Shown here one piece after another: positions 11,027 to 23,640 of a stretch of 64,000 bases of DNA. The DNA is from Baylisascaris procyonis (lineage: Eukaryota; Nematoda; Chromadorea; Rhabditida; Ascarididae): positions 2,394,501 through 2,458,500 of the forward strand of contig JAZARR010000033.1 in assembly GCA_037389465.1 (NCBI GenBank), written 5' to 3'. The position numbers and the translations under genes were made by a program. Within the stretch, counting starts at the first letter, position 1; the number at the start of each line of letters is the position of its first letter. The notes beneath the pieces are model-generated. The model saw nothing but the letters and a program-made list of their open reading frames with translations. It was not told the origin of the DNA and did no database searches.

Positions 11027-14000
11027 ACGCCGTTCATAAGCAGTCGCTCATCGTCACGCCTCTCCAACGTACTTCTTGTATTGTTTGATTGGGCATGTGC
11101 TATTTTTAATTTTCAGTAGGTGGTCTAAGTTGAAGGGCTTTCATTCCTAGTCTGCGATCAGAAGGTTGGGGTGGGATTGGTTTGAGGTGAAAGGTGAGGG
11201 GTGCTTGTGGCAGCAAAGTAGCGTGCTGCATATTGGTAAATAATGAATTGTTTACATATGTTGGATGCAGTTGGACGAGATGAGTGAAGGAGAATTTGAG
11301 CATTCGAGGCGCACGTTGCCCATTTTAATTGATCAAATTCACCTCACTTCTCATTATTCTGTAATTTCGCTTTACACTTTGTTTCACCCGTGTCATTACT
11401 TTTTTGTATCGAAGATATCGATGTATTTTGTCTCTAACTGCAGCTATACAAACTCGTTTGAAGGCACTTATTACCGTGAGTGGTTCCCTACCCTTCCGTA
11501 CTGGAGGTGGGATATCAAAGAACATTATTTGTATAGCTGCTTTAGGTGGCATCATTGTCGTGATGTTGCTCACCGTAGCAATACTTCATATGTTTTCATG
11601 TTTGTCATACTTTTTCACGTTCTTCATACGTTTAACGTTTTTTTTACACGTTTTAACATTCGCACTGTTCATGTTTAGAGTTCTTCGGGCCTGTGCTAGC
11701 TTTTCATGTGTTAGATCTGTTCTTTGCCACCTCCCCGTTGTGGCTTCGTCGCGAGTTTGCATAAATCGTTTCTCCAAATTATTATTACGTCAGTCTGTCG
11801 TCTCCTTTATGGAGTTCCACTCCTCCAAAGTCACTCCTCTTTGTTATTTGTATCTCTGCATGTGAACATGGCTGTTTTTTGTGAGCACAAAAACTCTTGT
11901 TCCTAAATGCCTTCAAGTGCCACATTATCAACGATGGCTTTGTGTTTAAGCAGTGTTCTGTTTCACCTGTCGGGGCGAATTGTATAGATTGAATGTGCTT
12001 CCTTCCACTAACTTCCTTGTTCATTCAGCTCACGTTCTCATCGATACTAGATTATCTTTGGGCCATAGGATGGTGCACGAAACTTGCGATGCAACCGAGT
12101 TGTTGCTGAAATATTTCGGTTACCGCCACTTTCAGTCACAGCTTATCTGCCATCGAAAAATAGAGCATCGATGAGAGGATGAAGGGGGGGGGGGTGAAAA
12201 TTTTATTTCAGATACGTAACTTTTGTTGTAGTCACTGTGAATTTTGCTTTTATTTTGCAAGTATATATGTATCCTCGAACTGATTATTGGTGCATTGTGG
12301 TTAATGGGGGCGGCGGCGATTCGTTGAGATAGTCTTTGCGCATTTTTTCAGTTCCTAGCCAACTTTCTCTCAGTTTTTTCTCTATACGAGTTCTTGATGT
12401 GGGTTGTGTAGGCAAAAATTAGCGGCCACTGATTGCAATGTTGCCACAGGGACCGATTTTAAAGTCGCAGCGGAATTTGTTTCCAGAATGCCGGAATGTA
12501 GATCACAAATGGGGCGCTGACAAATGAAGCTGGGCTGCATCGTCTTCTTTCCGCTATCATCATTTGGTCCTTTGGGGAAAAGGCATTGAAGCGGCCATCG
12601 GTATCAATATAAAAAAGTTCCAGTGAGCTGTATGTGCGAAAGGTGATCTAAACCTGTCCCCAGCTGTATCATCCACACTTGCAGTAGAGTTCCTTTCGAG
12701 TGTGGTAGCAAAACCATTCTAATTTCTAAATTAGCGAGTGGTTTTTTGCCCATAGCTGTGCTGCTGTAGTGGGATTGCCTTCGGTTCGCTGTCGGTATTT
12801 TCCCTTTTTGGCAGTAAGCGTTGGGAGGGAACTGCATGGGCGTATGAAACATCGCGATGTGGGTGGGCGTCAGTGTTGCGTGTGTACAGCAGTAACGAAG
12901 ATGATGTACAGAGACGAATGTCCTTTTCGAGTTTGTGCTGAACGTTTCGTTTGCTCTGCAAACGTTACACTTGTGGGAAAAAAAGTTTTATCATTGTAAC
13001 TGTCTTCGCATAAACTCACGGTGAGCCGTAGTTCTTCGGCAAATCTACATCAAAAATGAGTGTTTACGATGTCCTCGGTATTCATATCACTTTAAGATTC
13101 TATCCGAGACGGTTGCTTTCGATGAGCTAATCGCTGATATTTTGTGGTTTGTTGAGAGGGCCAGCTTCAACCTCACTAGGGGCTTGAATGGCAACCACGG
13201 TTGTCCTTTCTTCAAGTTAATATGGCAGTGGTGGTCTTTTGCTATTCCGCCCCACTCCACATCTCTGCCAGAGTCAATTAAAAATAATGGGGCTACAGGA
13301 ATACGTCGGAAAAAAATTCTCGTAGGTTGTCGCCAGTTTTCCTCTTCTTTGTGCTTTGTGGAAGCAGTATTTTCTGAGCTAAGGAAATGGGAAATATTGA
13401 TTCATGGGCGCTTTCAACTTTCACTGGTTTAGCGGTTCGGTTTCGAGTTGTTTTGCGGTACTGCTTATCCAGTGCAAATTGTACAAGTCGTGAACGTGGC
13501 TTTCAGAGCGGTTTGGTTGGCAATGTTAGTCAATGCTGCGATCCCATCCACCGAATTTTAAGGGAAGTCGAAGATGTCAATGCATTCATGGTTCGGGTCC
13601 CGTTTATGTGTGTAATTGTACCGTGGAAAATCTATGTGCATTCCAACACATGCACTATTGATTATGGGCGGAACACTAAGGTCGTCCAAAGCTCCACTCA
13701 CTATCGTGGATGGAATGGTGCAAACTTCCAGCAGTTTTTCCAGTACGCCAGAATCAAATGCAGGAGGTTGAAGAATGCACATTAATAAAGTTTGCGATTT
13801 TCTGTGATCGTGCAATCAACACGCAAAAGTTCATAACTAAAGGAGCTTAAAGAATCGGTTTTAACGGTATCAAACAATCAAGCATAGAGGATATCACCCA
13901 GTCGAAACTTAGTGTTTGGGCGGGGATCCTAGTAGATCGGTAGTTTGAACTGGAAGGTAAATGTTAGTGATGTAGTGGCGATTGTTACAGCAGTAAAGTA

Positions 14001-15700
14001 AGTGTAATGCTTCAGCTGGCTTGTATTTGTAATGTATGATGGGTTTTTATATGGAAGTGTGTATGATGGGTTGCATGTGATGTGGTGAGGATTAACGGAA
14101 GCAAATCATGACTTGCAAAGGAAACGAAAGGTTTTGCATAGGCAAGTGTCCATCATGGTTTGTTTGAATGTTCGAAACGGTAGTGAGCAAGAGGCAAAAA
14201 TTTGAGTCATGTGGCCAAGATGAAGTGGTTAGGGCGTGGATGTCGTGTACAGTTTTATTTATGAACTCGTCCGCTAAGGTGAATCACTTACTAAACAGCT
14301 ATTTTTTGTGATTTCGAAAGTTGCATTGATCCCATTCTAGCAAGTTAAGGGTTAGGGGATGACAGTGATCCATCGTATCCTAGCTCTTGATGTTGTTGCC
14401 ATAAGCGAGCGCTTCAAAGAGCTCGAAATAATGAATCACCATTCGTTAAGAAATTTCGAATGAGGCATACAGTTATTCCATTCTTCGAATAGAACTATAA
14501 AAATATTTTAATAAATCATTAGATTGTACTCAATATCACATTTTGAACCGAAGTTTCGGAAGCGTAGTTTGACTATAATATAGATGCTGAGTGGTGGTGG
14601 TAATATTGGTACAGTTTATGGTTCAACGATAAGTGCTGATAGTTGCACTGCCTTGAATTTCAGCCATTTCAGGATCATATTTCATTTTGCGTAAATCTTT
14701 ACATCCATATTCTGCTTGAGTGCACTACTTTTATACGTAATCTACATGCATATGTATATTTCGACTTAAGCATGTCTACTCCTGCAATGAAATTTTGATT
14801 TTGCATGAACGAGTGCCCAATCTTCCCGCTCTTTCAGACTTGTCAGGTCGTCGCCAAACCGCGTAGGACGTCTTACGAGACTAGCTGATTTAAAAAAAAA
14901 TGTTTGAAGAGTGAAAAATGCACTCACATCCCCCATCTTCTCCTACGCTCCATCCTTCGCCCTAAGATGGGAAGCAAAAAGGAATTCTTCAATTTATTTA
15001 CGTCGCAAAATGTAGCCCGAGATCTCATCTTTCAATTTTTTAGAGGTGGCTCTGTTAATTTGAGCAGGTTTCAAAAGATAACCCCGGAAAAGGTAAAGTA
15101 ACTGCTCGCTATCGTAATCGTAAATAGTCGTTCCTTCGCATATCGGTCTATGTGGTCGGATATGCTGCACGGAACCGCCAAAGAGAGGGTTAATTTTCGA
15201 TTGAACTAGAGGTTGGCTTAATGGAATTTTGCTGTAAAGGCTGAAGATTTTGAAGGGGAAGAACGAATTAGGATATAAAATTACGGCACCCTCAGTCAAT
15301 AAAGACGAAATATTTTTCATTCATAGAAAATCAGGGAAATTTTTACCCTCTGAAACCCAAAAGGAATAGAAGGGGGCGAGGCTCTGTGAGGAAATCTTTC
15401 CTTTTTCGATTCGTTGGCGATCGAATGCAATCAATTTCATGGTCGGCAGCGCGCCAACTGAAGTTAAACTTGTCGTTCTACTTAATTCTCAAGATAGTTG
15501 GAGCCGCGTCATTGAAGAAGGGACACTTGAAGTTTGCTTGGCAGTTAACGGTGTTCCACATAATGCATTTCCTTGTGTAGCAACTGGAAATAAGAGACTT
15601 CTTAAGGTTTACATCTTGGAGTGGGAATTATAAGCTTGAACTTTCTTTTGATTTCCTGTTAAATAAAAGCAGCGTAAGTCCGTTCCTTCGATTTGCTTCA
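11027..15700. other. Intergenic region between the E2 and LSM6 genes
   Basis: No gene is firmly supported. Open frames of up to 153 codons occur. The plus-strand frame at 11404-11865 contains a credible hydrophobic segment (see the separate entry). Others, such as 13142-13432, 13387-13785 and 14994-15320 minus, show no family motif. A poly-G run lies near 12184-12193. An AATAAA near 13786 follows one of these frames but does not establish a gene. Confidence 0.4.
11445..11598 (+). other. Possible exon encoding a membrane segment
   Basis: After an acceptor-like CTGCAG ending at 11444 the plus frame encodes a short polar stretch (IQTRLKALITVSGS, then FRTGGGISK). It is followed by a strongly hydrophobic segment, IICIAALGGIIVVMLLTVAI, that could span a membrane. 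The frame then runs into lower-complexity Phe-rich sequence. I do not recognise a family and found no partner exons in phase, so this may be a chance hydrophobic frame in T-rich DNA. The end coordinate is approximate. Confidence 0.2.
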
Positions 15701-15808
15701 ACTCTGTAACTGCCAGTGTTTTAAGTTCTTCTTCGCTGGGAAGCTTTGCGAGTGCACTGCATCGAAGCTAGACATCGACTTTGGCGGTTGTTAGAGTAGC
15801 ATGAGAAG

Positions 15809-18800
15809 ATGAGTCGACGACAGAATCCAAGTGAATTTTTGAAGCAGATCATCGGGAAGCCGGTCGTCGTGAAGCTGAACTCAGGTGTTGATTATCGAGG
15901 TAGCATTCGATTTCTTCTTTCTCTACCAGCAACTTTTCCTAAACTGCAGAGTGATTGAGAATGTTCTTTTATTTTTTCAAATTAAACTGAAGGGGGTTGT
16001 AGGCTACTTTTTTCAATTTTTGTAGAATTGTTCTTTAGAAGTACGAAAAATCAGAAGTTGTTGATAGTATCAGCATTGGTTGTTACTAAAAGTTTTAGTT
16101 CGTACGGTTATTTAAATCGTCTTCAATTTTCGGAAGACGTCGTTCCTTTATTCAACGATTTAGTGTCACGCAAGGTCCTGTGACCTTTTTGAAGGTCATC
16201 CCAAGCTTGACCTGCCCCCTTCATCTGCTATGTGGCGCACGCCTTCCACAAGTTTCAGGAAATTTCTATTTTGTCATTCTTTCAGAATTAGCAAAAACGC
16301 AATCTTTTAAGAATTTTCTCTCCAACTTCGTTGAGGTTCGCTAAGCTGACTGAAACATTAACAGGTTTGTGGTTTCGTTTAGCGGCAAAAAGTGATGAGT
16401 CGTGCAAGTCAGTTAGTTTATTTCTGCCTTAAGAAGCACTGAGAAGATCATAGCCTTTCTCAGCGTTGAACAGTATAGTTAGTAACTGTTCAGTTGTAGT
16501 TGAATTCATCTCTTATTTGACATTAGATAAGAATGTTTCCTATAAAAAAGGAAATGAGAAGCAACTTTTATCACTAGTTTTCTGCATTCTGGTAACCGTG
16601 GCTGAGTGTGTCACTAGTATATTCCGAAGTCATCTTTTTCATTGTCCCTTTACTCACCCCCCCCTTCCTCCCGCCTCTCTTCCCTTCCCCTCTTGTTCCC
16701 CATCATTACTGAGCGCGCTTTTCACTTGTTACCATTTTGCTGAATTTCAATGTTGCAAAACATATGACACAGTATCATCACTTCGAGAATAAGAACGATT
16801 GGGTTTTCATCCAATTTTACAACGCTATTCTCCCCATATGGAATTTTATCGCTGTACCTTTTTTCATTATAATATGTTCATTTTGAAAATGAGCGAAAGC
16901 TATAAACGCTCTTGATTTATAGATGGGGCAACGATGAGAACGGCGTTTTTGATGCCCACATTTTTGGATTCAGTTGTTCTGAACAGTTTTGATTTTGTGT
17001 GCTGACCCACTTATCATCGAACGTTATTTTGTAGTATTTCTGCTCAATGGTGTCTCATCCCCTTCCTTGTTTAAGCATTAGATTGCATCCCATGTTTCGT
17101 TTGAATTTTTCGTATTTAGTAAAGAAAGAGCACGCGTTGTTTGTCGTTATATATAATTTACCATTGAAAAGGGCATCATTTCTATGTTTTTCCATCTGCC
17201 AGAATATGCTTCGATTGTTAGCAAGATTTGTTGCAGGTATTCTTTCGTGTCTGGATGGCTTTATGAATATTGCATTGGAGCAGACAGAGGAATACTCTAA
17301 TGGGCAGCTTAAGAACAAATATGGTGATGCCTTCATCAGGGGTAATAATGGTACGCTCTTTTTTTCATTTCAACATGAACTGATGCTTACTTATTGGCTA
17401 ATTCGTTGCATGCAGCATATCCGTTTGATCTCATCACCACTTAACCGCTTCAGTTCCTACATTAGGCGGCGCCTTTAATTAACGAGCTTTTCGGTAGCAT
17501 CGTGCTACCTTTTAATAGTAGTGGTTCGCTGCTATTCATATACATTCAGTCAACTTCGGGTCGCCGATTTTACTTGTGTGCTCAGAAAATGGCTTCCAGG
17601 CGTACGGCGAGGAATATGCTTTGTTTATTTGCAGCAGTTCCGTCTTTGGATCAATAAATTGCTGAAATTAGCCTATATTATGAACTTGCGCTGCGTATGT
17701 TCTAATGCCGTTCGTTTTATAAGGTTCTCTCTCTGTCGCCGCAACGCTTGACCAGATGTTGCAAGCTATGCCTCTCTGTAGACAAGGTTATTGCCTTTCT
17801 CCCTGCCTGTTGGTTTTCAGAGGGTGACGGAGCGTCGTAAAGGGAAAACAAACACATATTTATTTCTGCATAGACATATATCTGAAATCCAATCCTGTTA
17901 GTTCACTCACATTCCATGTTTCCGAAGAAATTTTGCCTCATTCATTTAGAAGAATAAAACAGAGGAACTTGTTCTTAATCAGATAAATTTCTGCACCCAA
18001 GAAACGTACCTCTCACCATGTAGGGAAGAGCAACACGAAGAAATCTACCTTGCTAATTGCACCTTTTTGTCTTTTGTGTCTCTCTGACCCTTTTCCACTT
18101 CAATTTTCGGTAGCTTATGAGGCTCACTTCATCCTGAAATTTCGTTACATGTCAATTATTTGCTTCGTCCACCATTGGGGGGGGAGGGGGGGGTTGGAGA
18201 GAAGGGGAACGAGGGAAGCGGGCAAGTCTGTAATCCGTTATTGTTGTCCCCACCCGTTCACGATTCCTTTCTGCTTCCTAATTGTTCTACAGCAAGTTTT
18301 CTGCTAATGTGTGCATGTGTGTCTTTCCTTCTTCATGTTTATCTGTTCCTGCATTCAGGTTGTTCTAATCGCCCTGAATTCGTCTTGACCAGACATTTGC
18401 ATTTCCTAAAATGTGCATAGCCTGGAAACCGGAAGAGAAGCGCTGCGTCGAAAAATTTGCGAGTCATCGCTGAAGTCTTTTTTGTGATTCGGTTTTGATA
18501 AAAAGGTGAATTATAATCGCGAAGTGGATCGAGCATTTCCTCTAAGCTCGCCATAGGAGAGGAAAAATTAAGGGTCATTGGTCATAAAAAGGACAAGCCG
18601 AACGGAGCACAGTGATGCGCATCTTACGCCTAAATGCAAGAATTTGTTGTAGAGTCGAAAGCGAGCTATTAATGAAACGTTTTTCTACCAGCTCATTGCC
18701 GTAACTGGTCAACGTTATTTAGCTTCTTTTTGATATTTCACGTACATGGCAACCCAATTCGAAATTGATATCTTTCGAATAAAAATGCATTCCTAAAGTG

Positions 18801-19734
18801 CCTCTCGGAATGAATGATGTGCTCGGAACTGAACCGTATTTGAGAAAACTTTGACCAAAAACTTTGGCGCTAGCTACACCATTTTCTTTCTTGCTTGGAT
18901 AGCTCTTTCTTTTAGCCATCCCCATCTTCTCCCTTCCTCATCTTTCACCCGCTCCATATGGCTAAATGCAGCACTTAAAGCATTGACCAATTTAAATAAT
19001 CTGTGTTTCTTGATGTTTTTTGGCCCCTTCATACCTAAATGCTCGTGTGTTGCATTAAACGCATTCTTAATCGAAGTATCAGCATGAAATGATTACCCGA
19101 TGGAAGTTAATCACCACGTTGCTTGGCGTGCTTCTGTATTTGGCATGAACGCTTATTAATGTGTCGATTGGGTTTTGCATGTGTGGAACCTTTTTTGCTT
19201 GTGCTAAAAATGCAGCAGTGAAATGTGTTTCGATCAGATTGCCTTTACGGGATCACTGACAGTTGTGCCAATGAAGGAGTGCGCCTATTATGAACTTTCA
19301 AAAGGTGTTGCTTTCCGTTTTTTGGCACACATTCAGACAACCACAGTGCAATTCTGCTGCTCTATGACTTTGTATTATACTGTTGGACATTGTCTGGAGC
19401 GAGTAATTCCCTACATTTTGATATTACCTGTTAATTTAGTGGTGCATTTTTGCAGGTAGTACGGGGTTTACAGAATGGCCATTCAATATTCCTGAAATGA
19501 TGCCATGTGTTGCACCCCGTTCCCTTTCATCGAATAATCATTTCATATGGAGGAGGGACGTGGGGGATTTCAAGAGTTTTATCGGATGTACTGGAAAATA
19601 CATTTACAAAATTAGGCGGAAATTAAAAAAGAATAAGGCTACAGGTGCATAGGAATTTGTGGTCACACAGTTCAGTTTTATAATTTGTGTAGAGTAAGAA
19701 GGAGGAAGAAAGCATGCATGTGTGGTGGCACTTG

Positions 19735-19793
<59 letters not shown>

Positions 19794-19942
19794 TATTCAT
19801 GTAGTGAAACCGGAAGTGTGTCGGGGTTGTAAGATGTTTCCAGAAGACTGTCACTGAAGTTCTTAACTACAGGCTCGTTTTATGTGGTATTTTTCAAGGG
19901 TCGCATATTTCAGTGTTGTACATCAGCACGCAGAAGCGATGA
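15809..19942 (+). CDS. lsm-6: U6 snRNA-associated Sm-like protein LSm6
   Basis: Three exons fit in phase: 15809-15899, 17237-17350 and 19914-19942, giving 77 residues (human LSM6 is 80). The N-terminus reads MSRRQNPSEFLKQIIGKPVV, and the Sm1 motif includes VVKLNSGVDYRG. Exon 2 carries LDGFMNIALEQTEEY and the Sm2 region ends RGNNVLYISTQKR. This is near-identical to animal LSm6 over its whole length. LSm6 is a subunit of the LSm1-7 ring (cytoplasmic decapping and mRNA decay) and the LSm2-8 ring (U6 snRNA stabilisation in the nucleus). Both introns are in phase 1. An ATG eight bases upstream opens a three-codon uORF (Met-Arg-Arg-stop) whose stop overlaps the start codon; the chosen ATG is the one giving the conserved N-terminus. 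Confidence 0.95.
19737..19796. repeat. (TA)n microsatellite in LSM6 intron 2
   Basis: About 60 bases of TA dinucleotide with one interruption near the end, 118 bases upstream of the last LSM6 exon. Confidence 0.9.
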
Positions 19943-21628
19943 ACTGGCCGCCGAAGACATTGCTTGAATTTTCTCTCGTTGCTTGTAATATATTTCTCGT
20001 TCATCCAGTTTAAGAGCTTGAATCATATAAAATTTGTAAAATTGTAACCATTTCGGGATAGCTAATCCATGAAACTGATGCGAGGAGGTATTGTGCGGGT
20101 ATGCTTAAAAAGGGCAAAATTGCAAGCGTCACGGCAGTTGCCGTTTTTGCTCCAAATTTCTTCCTCCGACTTTTTCTTTCCCGTTTTATTTGCTCCATTG
20201 GAAAAGGTTAGCACTATTGAACCTTGTTAAACGTCCTCGCGGATCAGGATTTTCTGCACTGAAATCTCTGTCGTAGTTAACGTTTTCTTTGCATATTAAA
20301 CTGATATTTAGACGTTCATGGTGATATGTATGCATCGTTGTTGGCATTCTATTGTTTCAAGTTGAATAAAATGGCCTTATCGAATCTTCAGTGTCTCTCG
20401 CAGTGGTTCGGACTAGCTGAACGTATTGGTAAATTGTCGCAGCTCATTCATCTCTACCGCACATTCATTTAATTAATCTAGCTAATAGAAGGGAGACTAG
20501 GCGGTGTGGGTTGTTTGATAAGGTGGTCTCGGGGGGGATCTCGTCGAGGATATCTTTTTCCTTCTTTTTACGTCGTGAATCGACAGCACAGGGTGTTAAG
20601 TTTGATATGGGTTTACATCAGTCGAATGTCGGTTATTTACGTCGAATGTTGGCAGCGAAACGCATCGGTTCTTCGCTTGAAAGTAACCGAAAAGAGATGC
20701 GTTGCCTACTTATCACTCTTCAGAGGAACGCATCATAAAGCGGATTTAACGAGGCGCAAGCGAGATTTCAGAACTGAATTCAACTGAATATACTGTCGAT
20801 AGGGTACCGCTGTAGATTGCTACGGCCAGCTAGCACATCTGGGCGATTAGTATCAGACGGAGTTGGAAGTGCTTTTTCAGGAAATGGTTGAACCGCTAGA
20901 ATGCTTACTTCAGACTATTTATGTCCGGGTAATGTAAAATTCCTCTTCAACCCTTTTCTCCCCCCCCCCCCCTGTTTGATATCGTATCATAAAACATGTA
21001 AATACTTTTCCCACCACTTTTCCACTGTCGCATTTGGTGAACGACCCCTGCGAGAAAATGATTTCATTTGGTCAACGAAATCGGCTTGCTCGAATCCGTC
21101 GAACTAACGGAGGTGGTAGACAGCTGTTTTTAAGCTGTGGTATTGCATGAAAATTCGGCGGCGATGGATGCATTCAACGGAAGGATTCCTTTTGCATGTG
21201 CCGCACCACTGTGGCACACCACACCAACGCGATGTGGTATGCGGAAGAGCGGTTCTTTCACTCCTCCTCGCCGGTAGACAGCGGAATGCACAATCCGAAA
21301 AACTTGCTGGGATCTTCACTTCCCCGAATCCTGGAAATGCAGCACCCCAGTAGCGTTCGCACATCGTCGGAACAACGATTCACTCGAACGAAACATGCTA
21401 AATCCACAGAACCCTGTGTTTGCTCGACATGTTTATTCGATCGTGCGTTCTAAACGTTCTACGCAGTTCTGAATCCTGGATGTTCTTTTCCCTTTTTTTA
21501 CGACGAAAAGCACTTTCATTTTACATTGGAGAAAACAATGAGCCGAAATACTTTGCACATTCATGGTGCGGGAACCTCCGTTAAAACGATGCTATGCAGG
21601 TAAATGCGGGAGAGGATTGAATGGGGTC
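19943..21628. other. Intergenic region after LSM6
   Basis: No gene is recognised. Overlapping plus frames at 20506-20787 and frames on both strands at 21104-21453 are open but without motifs. The 21.1-21.4 kb part is richer in CpG than its surroundings. A poly-C run lies near 20960. Confidence 0.4.
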
Positions 21629-22290
21629 GGAGCACTTAGCCACAAGCGCACCGCACGAAAGAGACGGGGAGAGACCGCGCCCGTCGCCCAGCGAGCGATG
21701 CGGTCCTGGTCACTCAGTGATAAAATTGTCCCAGTAAATCTGAAAGAATATTGAAAAGCGAGCTTAAGGACATTTTGAAGAGCTTTAAAGACTCTATCAG
21801 AACCATTCATAATTTGAGATAAACACAAGAACTGTTCTACAACATAAACTTTTTGCATGACTTGCAAGTGACGAAATTTGTTAAGTAGAGGATATATCTA
21901 GAAGTGTATAATGTAGCAAGATTTCGGAACAGAGCCTAGATACATTTCAGAGAGCATTAAAAGCTCTGTGAGAATCACAGATATCCTGAGACAAAAACAG
22001 AAACTTTTATAATAACATTACTTTCTTATATGACGTGTAATTGACGAAAAAAGATACGTGTATTGTAAGAAAGTTCTTGTTCTTATCTCAGGTTATGAAT
22101 GATTTTGATAAAACTTTTAATGCTCTCCAAAATGTCCTTAAGCTTTTTTTTTTAAATCTTGCTTCGTTACATTATGTTTTCAGATTTATTGCGACGATTT
22201 TATCACTGACTGACCAGGACCACGTCGGCCGCTAGCGACTCGCGCGGCCTCTCCATCTCTCTGGTGCGCCTGCGCTTGTGGCTAAGTTAC
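21629..22290. mobile_element. Foldback (long inverted repeat) element, copy 1
   Basis: The left arm starts near gagcacttagccacaagcgc and the right arm ends with the reverse complement, gcgcttgtggctaagt. The arms match imperfectly over roughly 240 bases. They include a GC-rich outer part (agagaccgcgc versus gcgcggcctct) and an AT-rich inner part with matching attcataa and aagaactt motifs. Between the arms lies a third, partial copy of the inner part in left-arm orientation (about 21930-22010). No transposase frame is present, so this is non-autonomous. The termini are estimated because target-site duplications could not be identified with confidence. Confidence 0.75.
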
Positions 22291-22957
22291 TTATACCCTT
22301 CTGAGCGCATAAAGTTGTGTATAGCAAGATGCGGTGGCGTTTTATTTCCTTGAAATTTTCTACCTTTCTTGTTCAATAATTCTTGCCTATGTGCTAGAGC
22401 TGAGTCCTCCCGTGTCTTTTCTTACAGCGTGTCAGAGACTAGATCTATTTTTTGCGTTATTCCACTAGTCACGAGGGGAGGGGTTCAGTAGGGGCATGTC
22501 CTGTCAGAGTAAGGCGATATGAAGCCATGCTTTTTGCGTGATTTATTGGTACGTAGCGACAACTCTATAAGGCCATGACGAGTGCTCTTAGCCGGCTTAA
22601 AAGTTTTCGTTGGTATGTATACAGCAAATGTGGCTTAAATGCACCAATCGTCGTTGTGGCCAAACGCAAAATGACGTCTTATTATGAAGAGAAATCGCTG
22701 CCTGATGTATAGACAGGAAAATACCACCCTGTGCAGGAAGTGAGAAGTAGGGAAATATTTCGTTGACAACCAATTCCAGTCCTCTTTAATGAATCAGTGT
22801 GCTGTCATGAGGATATGCCTGCGTGATCTTAAACAGCCCACTTGTTAGGCTCACATGCGGTCGCGTTGCGAATCCTGATCCCGCCCACACTCGGTGGCAA
22901 TGTGTTACGTCCACTCTCTCTATTTCCATTCGAAAGAGGGCGTTCTGTCTTGGGGTC
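22291..22957. other. Spacer between the two foldback elements
   Basis: About 670 bases with no recognisable gene, RNA or repeat. The opposing 60-75-codon frames at its right end are inside or next to the second element's arm and are not credible genes. Confidence 0.4.
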
Positions 22958-23640
22958 GGCGCACTTAGCCAAAAAGAGACGGAGAGAGACCGCGCGCGTC
23001 TTCAGCGAGCGACGCGGCACTGGTCACTCTGAAATAAATCGTCACAATAAATGTGAAAATATACAGTAAGGAAATGAGATTCGGACAACGGATTTCGACA
23101 CATTCGAAAGAGCATTAAAAGCTCTATCAGAATCAAAAATAATCTCGGACAAAAAGAAGAACTTTTCTATAAGATCGATTTTTTATATGACGTGCAATTG
23201 AGGAAAATTGCATGGTCATCGATAAATCTTATAAAAAAGTTCTTGTTTTTGTCCGAGATTATTTTTGATTCTGATAGGGCTTTTAATGCTCTATCGAATG
23301 TACCTAGTCACTCTTCCCAAATCTTGTTCCTTTGTACACTTATACGCCCTGATTTATCGATGACCATGCAATTTTCCTCAATTGCACGTCATAAAAAATC
23401 GATCTTATAGAAAAGTTCTTGTTTTTGTCCGAGATTATTTTTGATTCTGATAGAGCTTTCAATGCTCTTTCGAATGTGTCGAAATCCGTTGTTCGAATCT
23501 CATTTCCTTACTGTATATTTTCACATTTATTGCAACGATTTATTTCAGAGTGACCAGTGCCGCGTCGCTCACTGAAGACGCGCGCGGTCTCTCTCTATCT
23601 CTCTCTTGCGCCTGCGCTTGTGGCTAATGTTACCCTCACC
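22958..23640. mobile_element. Foldback (long inverted repeat) element, copy 2
   Basis: The left arm begins at gcgcacttagcc (about 22960) and the right arm ends at gcgcttgtggctaatg (about 23630). By eye the two arms are nearly identical over some 270 bases, including the shared blocks ttgcatggtcatcgataaat and ccgagattatttttgattct with their complements. A third, shorter arm copy (about 23231-23305) sits in the middle in right-arm orientation. The arms are related to copy 1 but much better conserved, suggesting a younger insertion. No protein-coding frame spans it. It is most simply a MITE-like foldback element. Confidence 0.82.
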
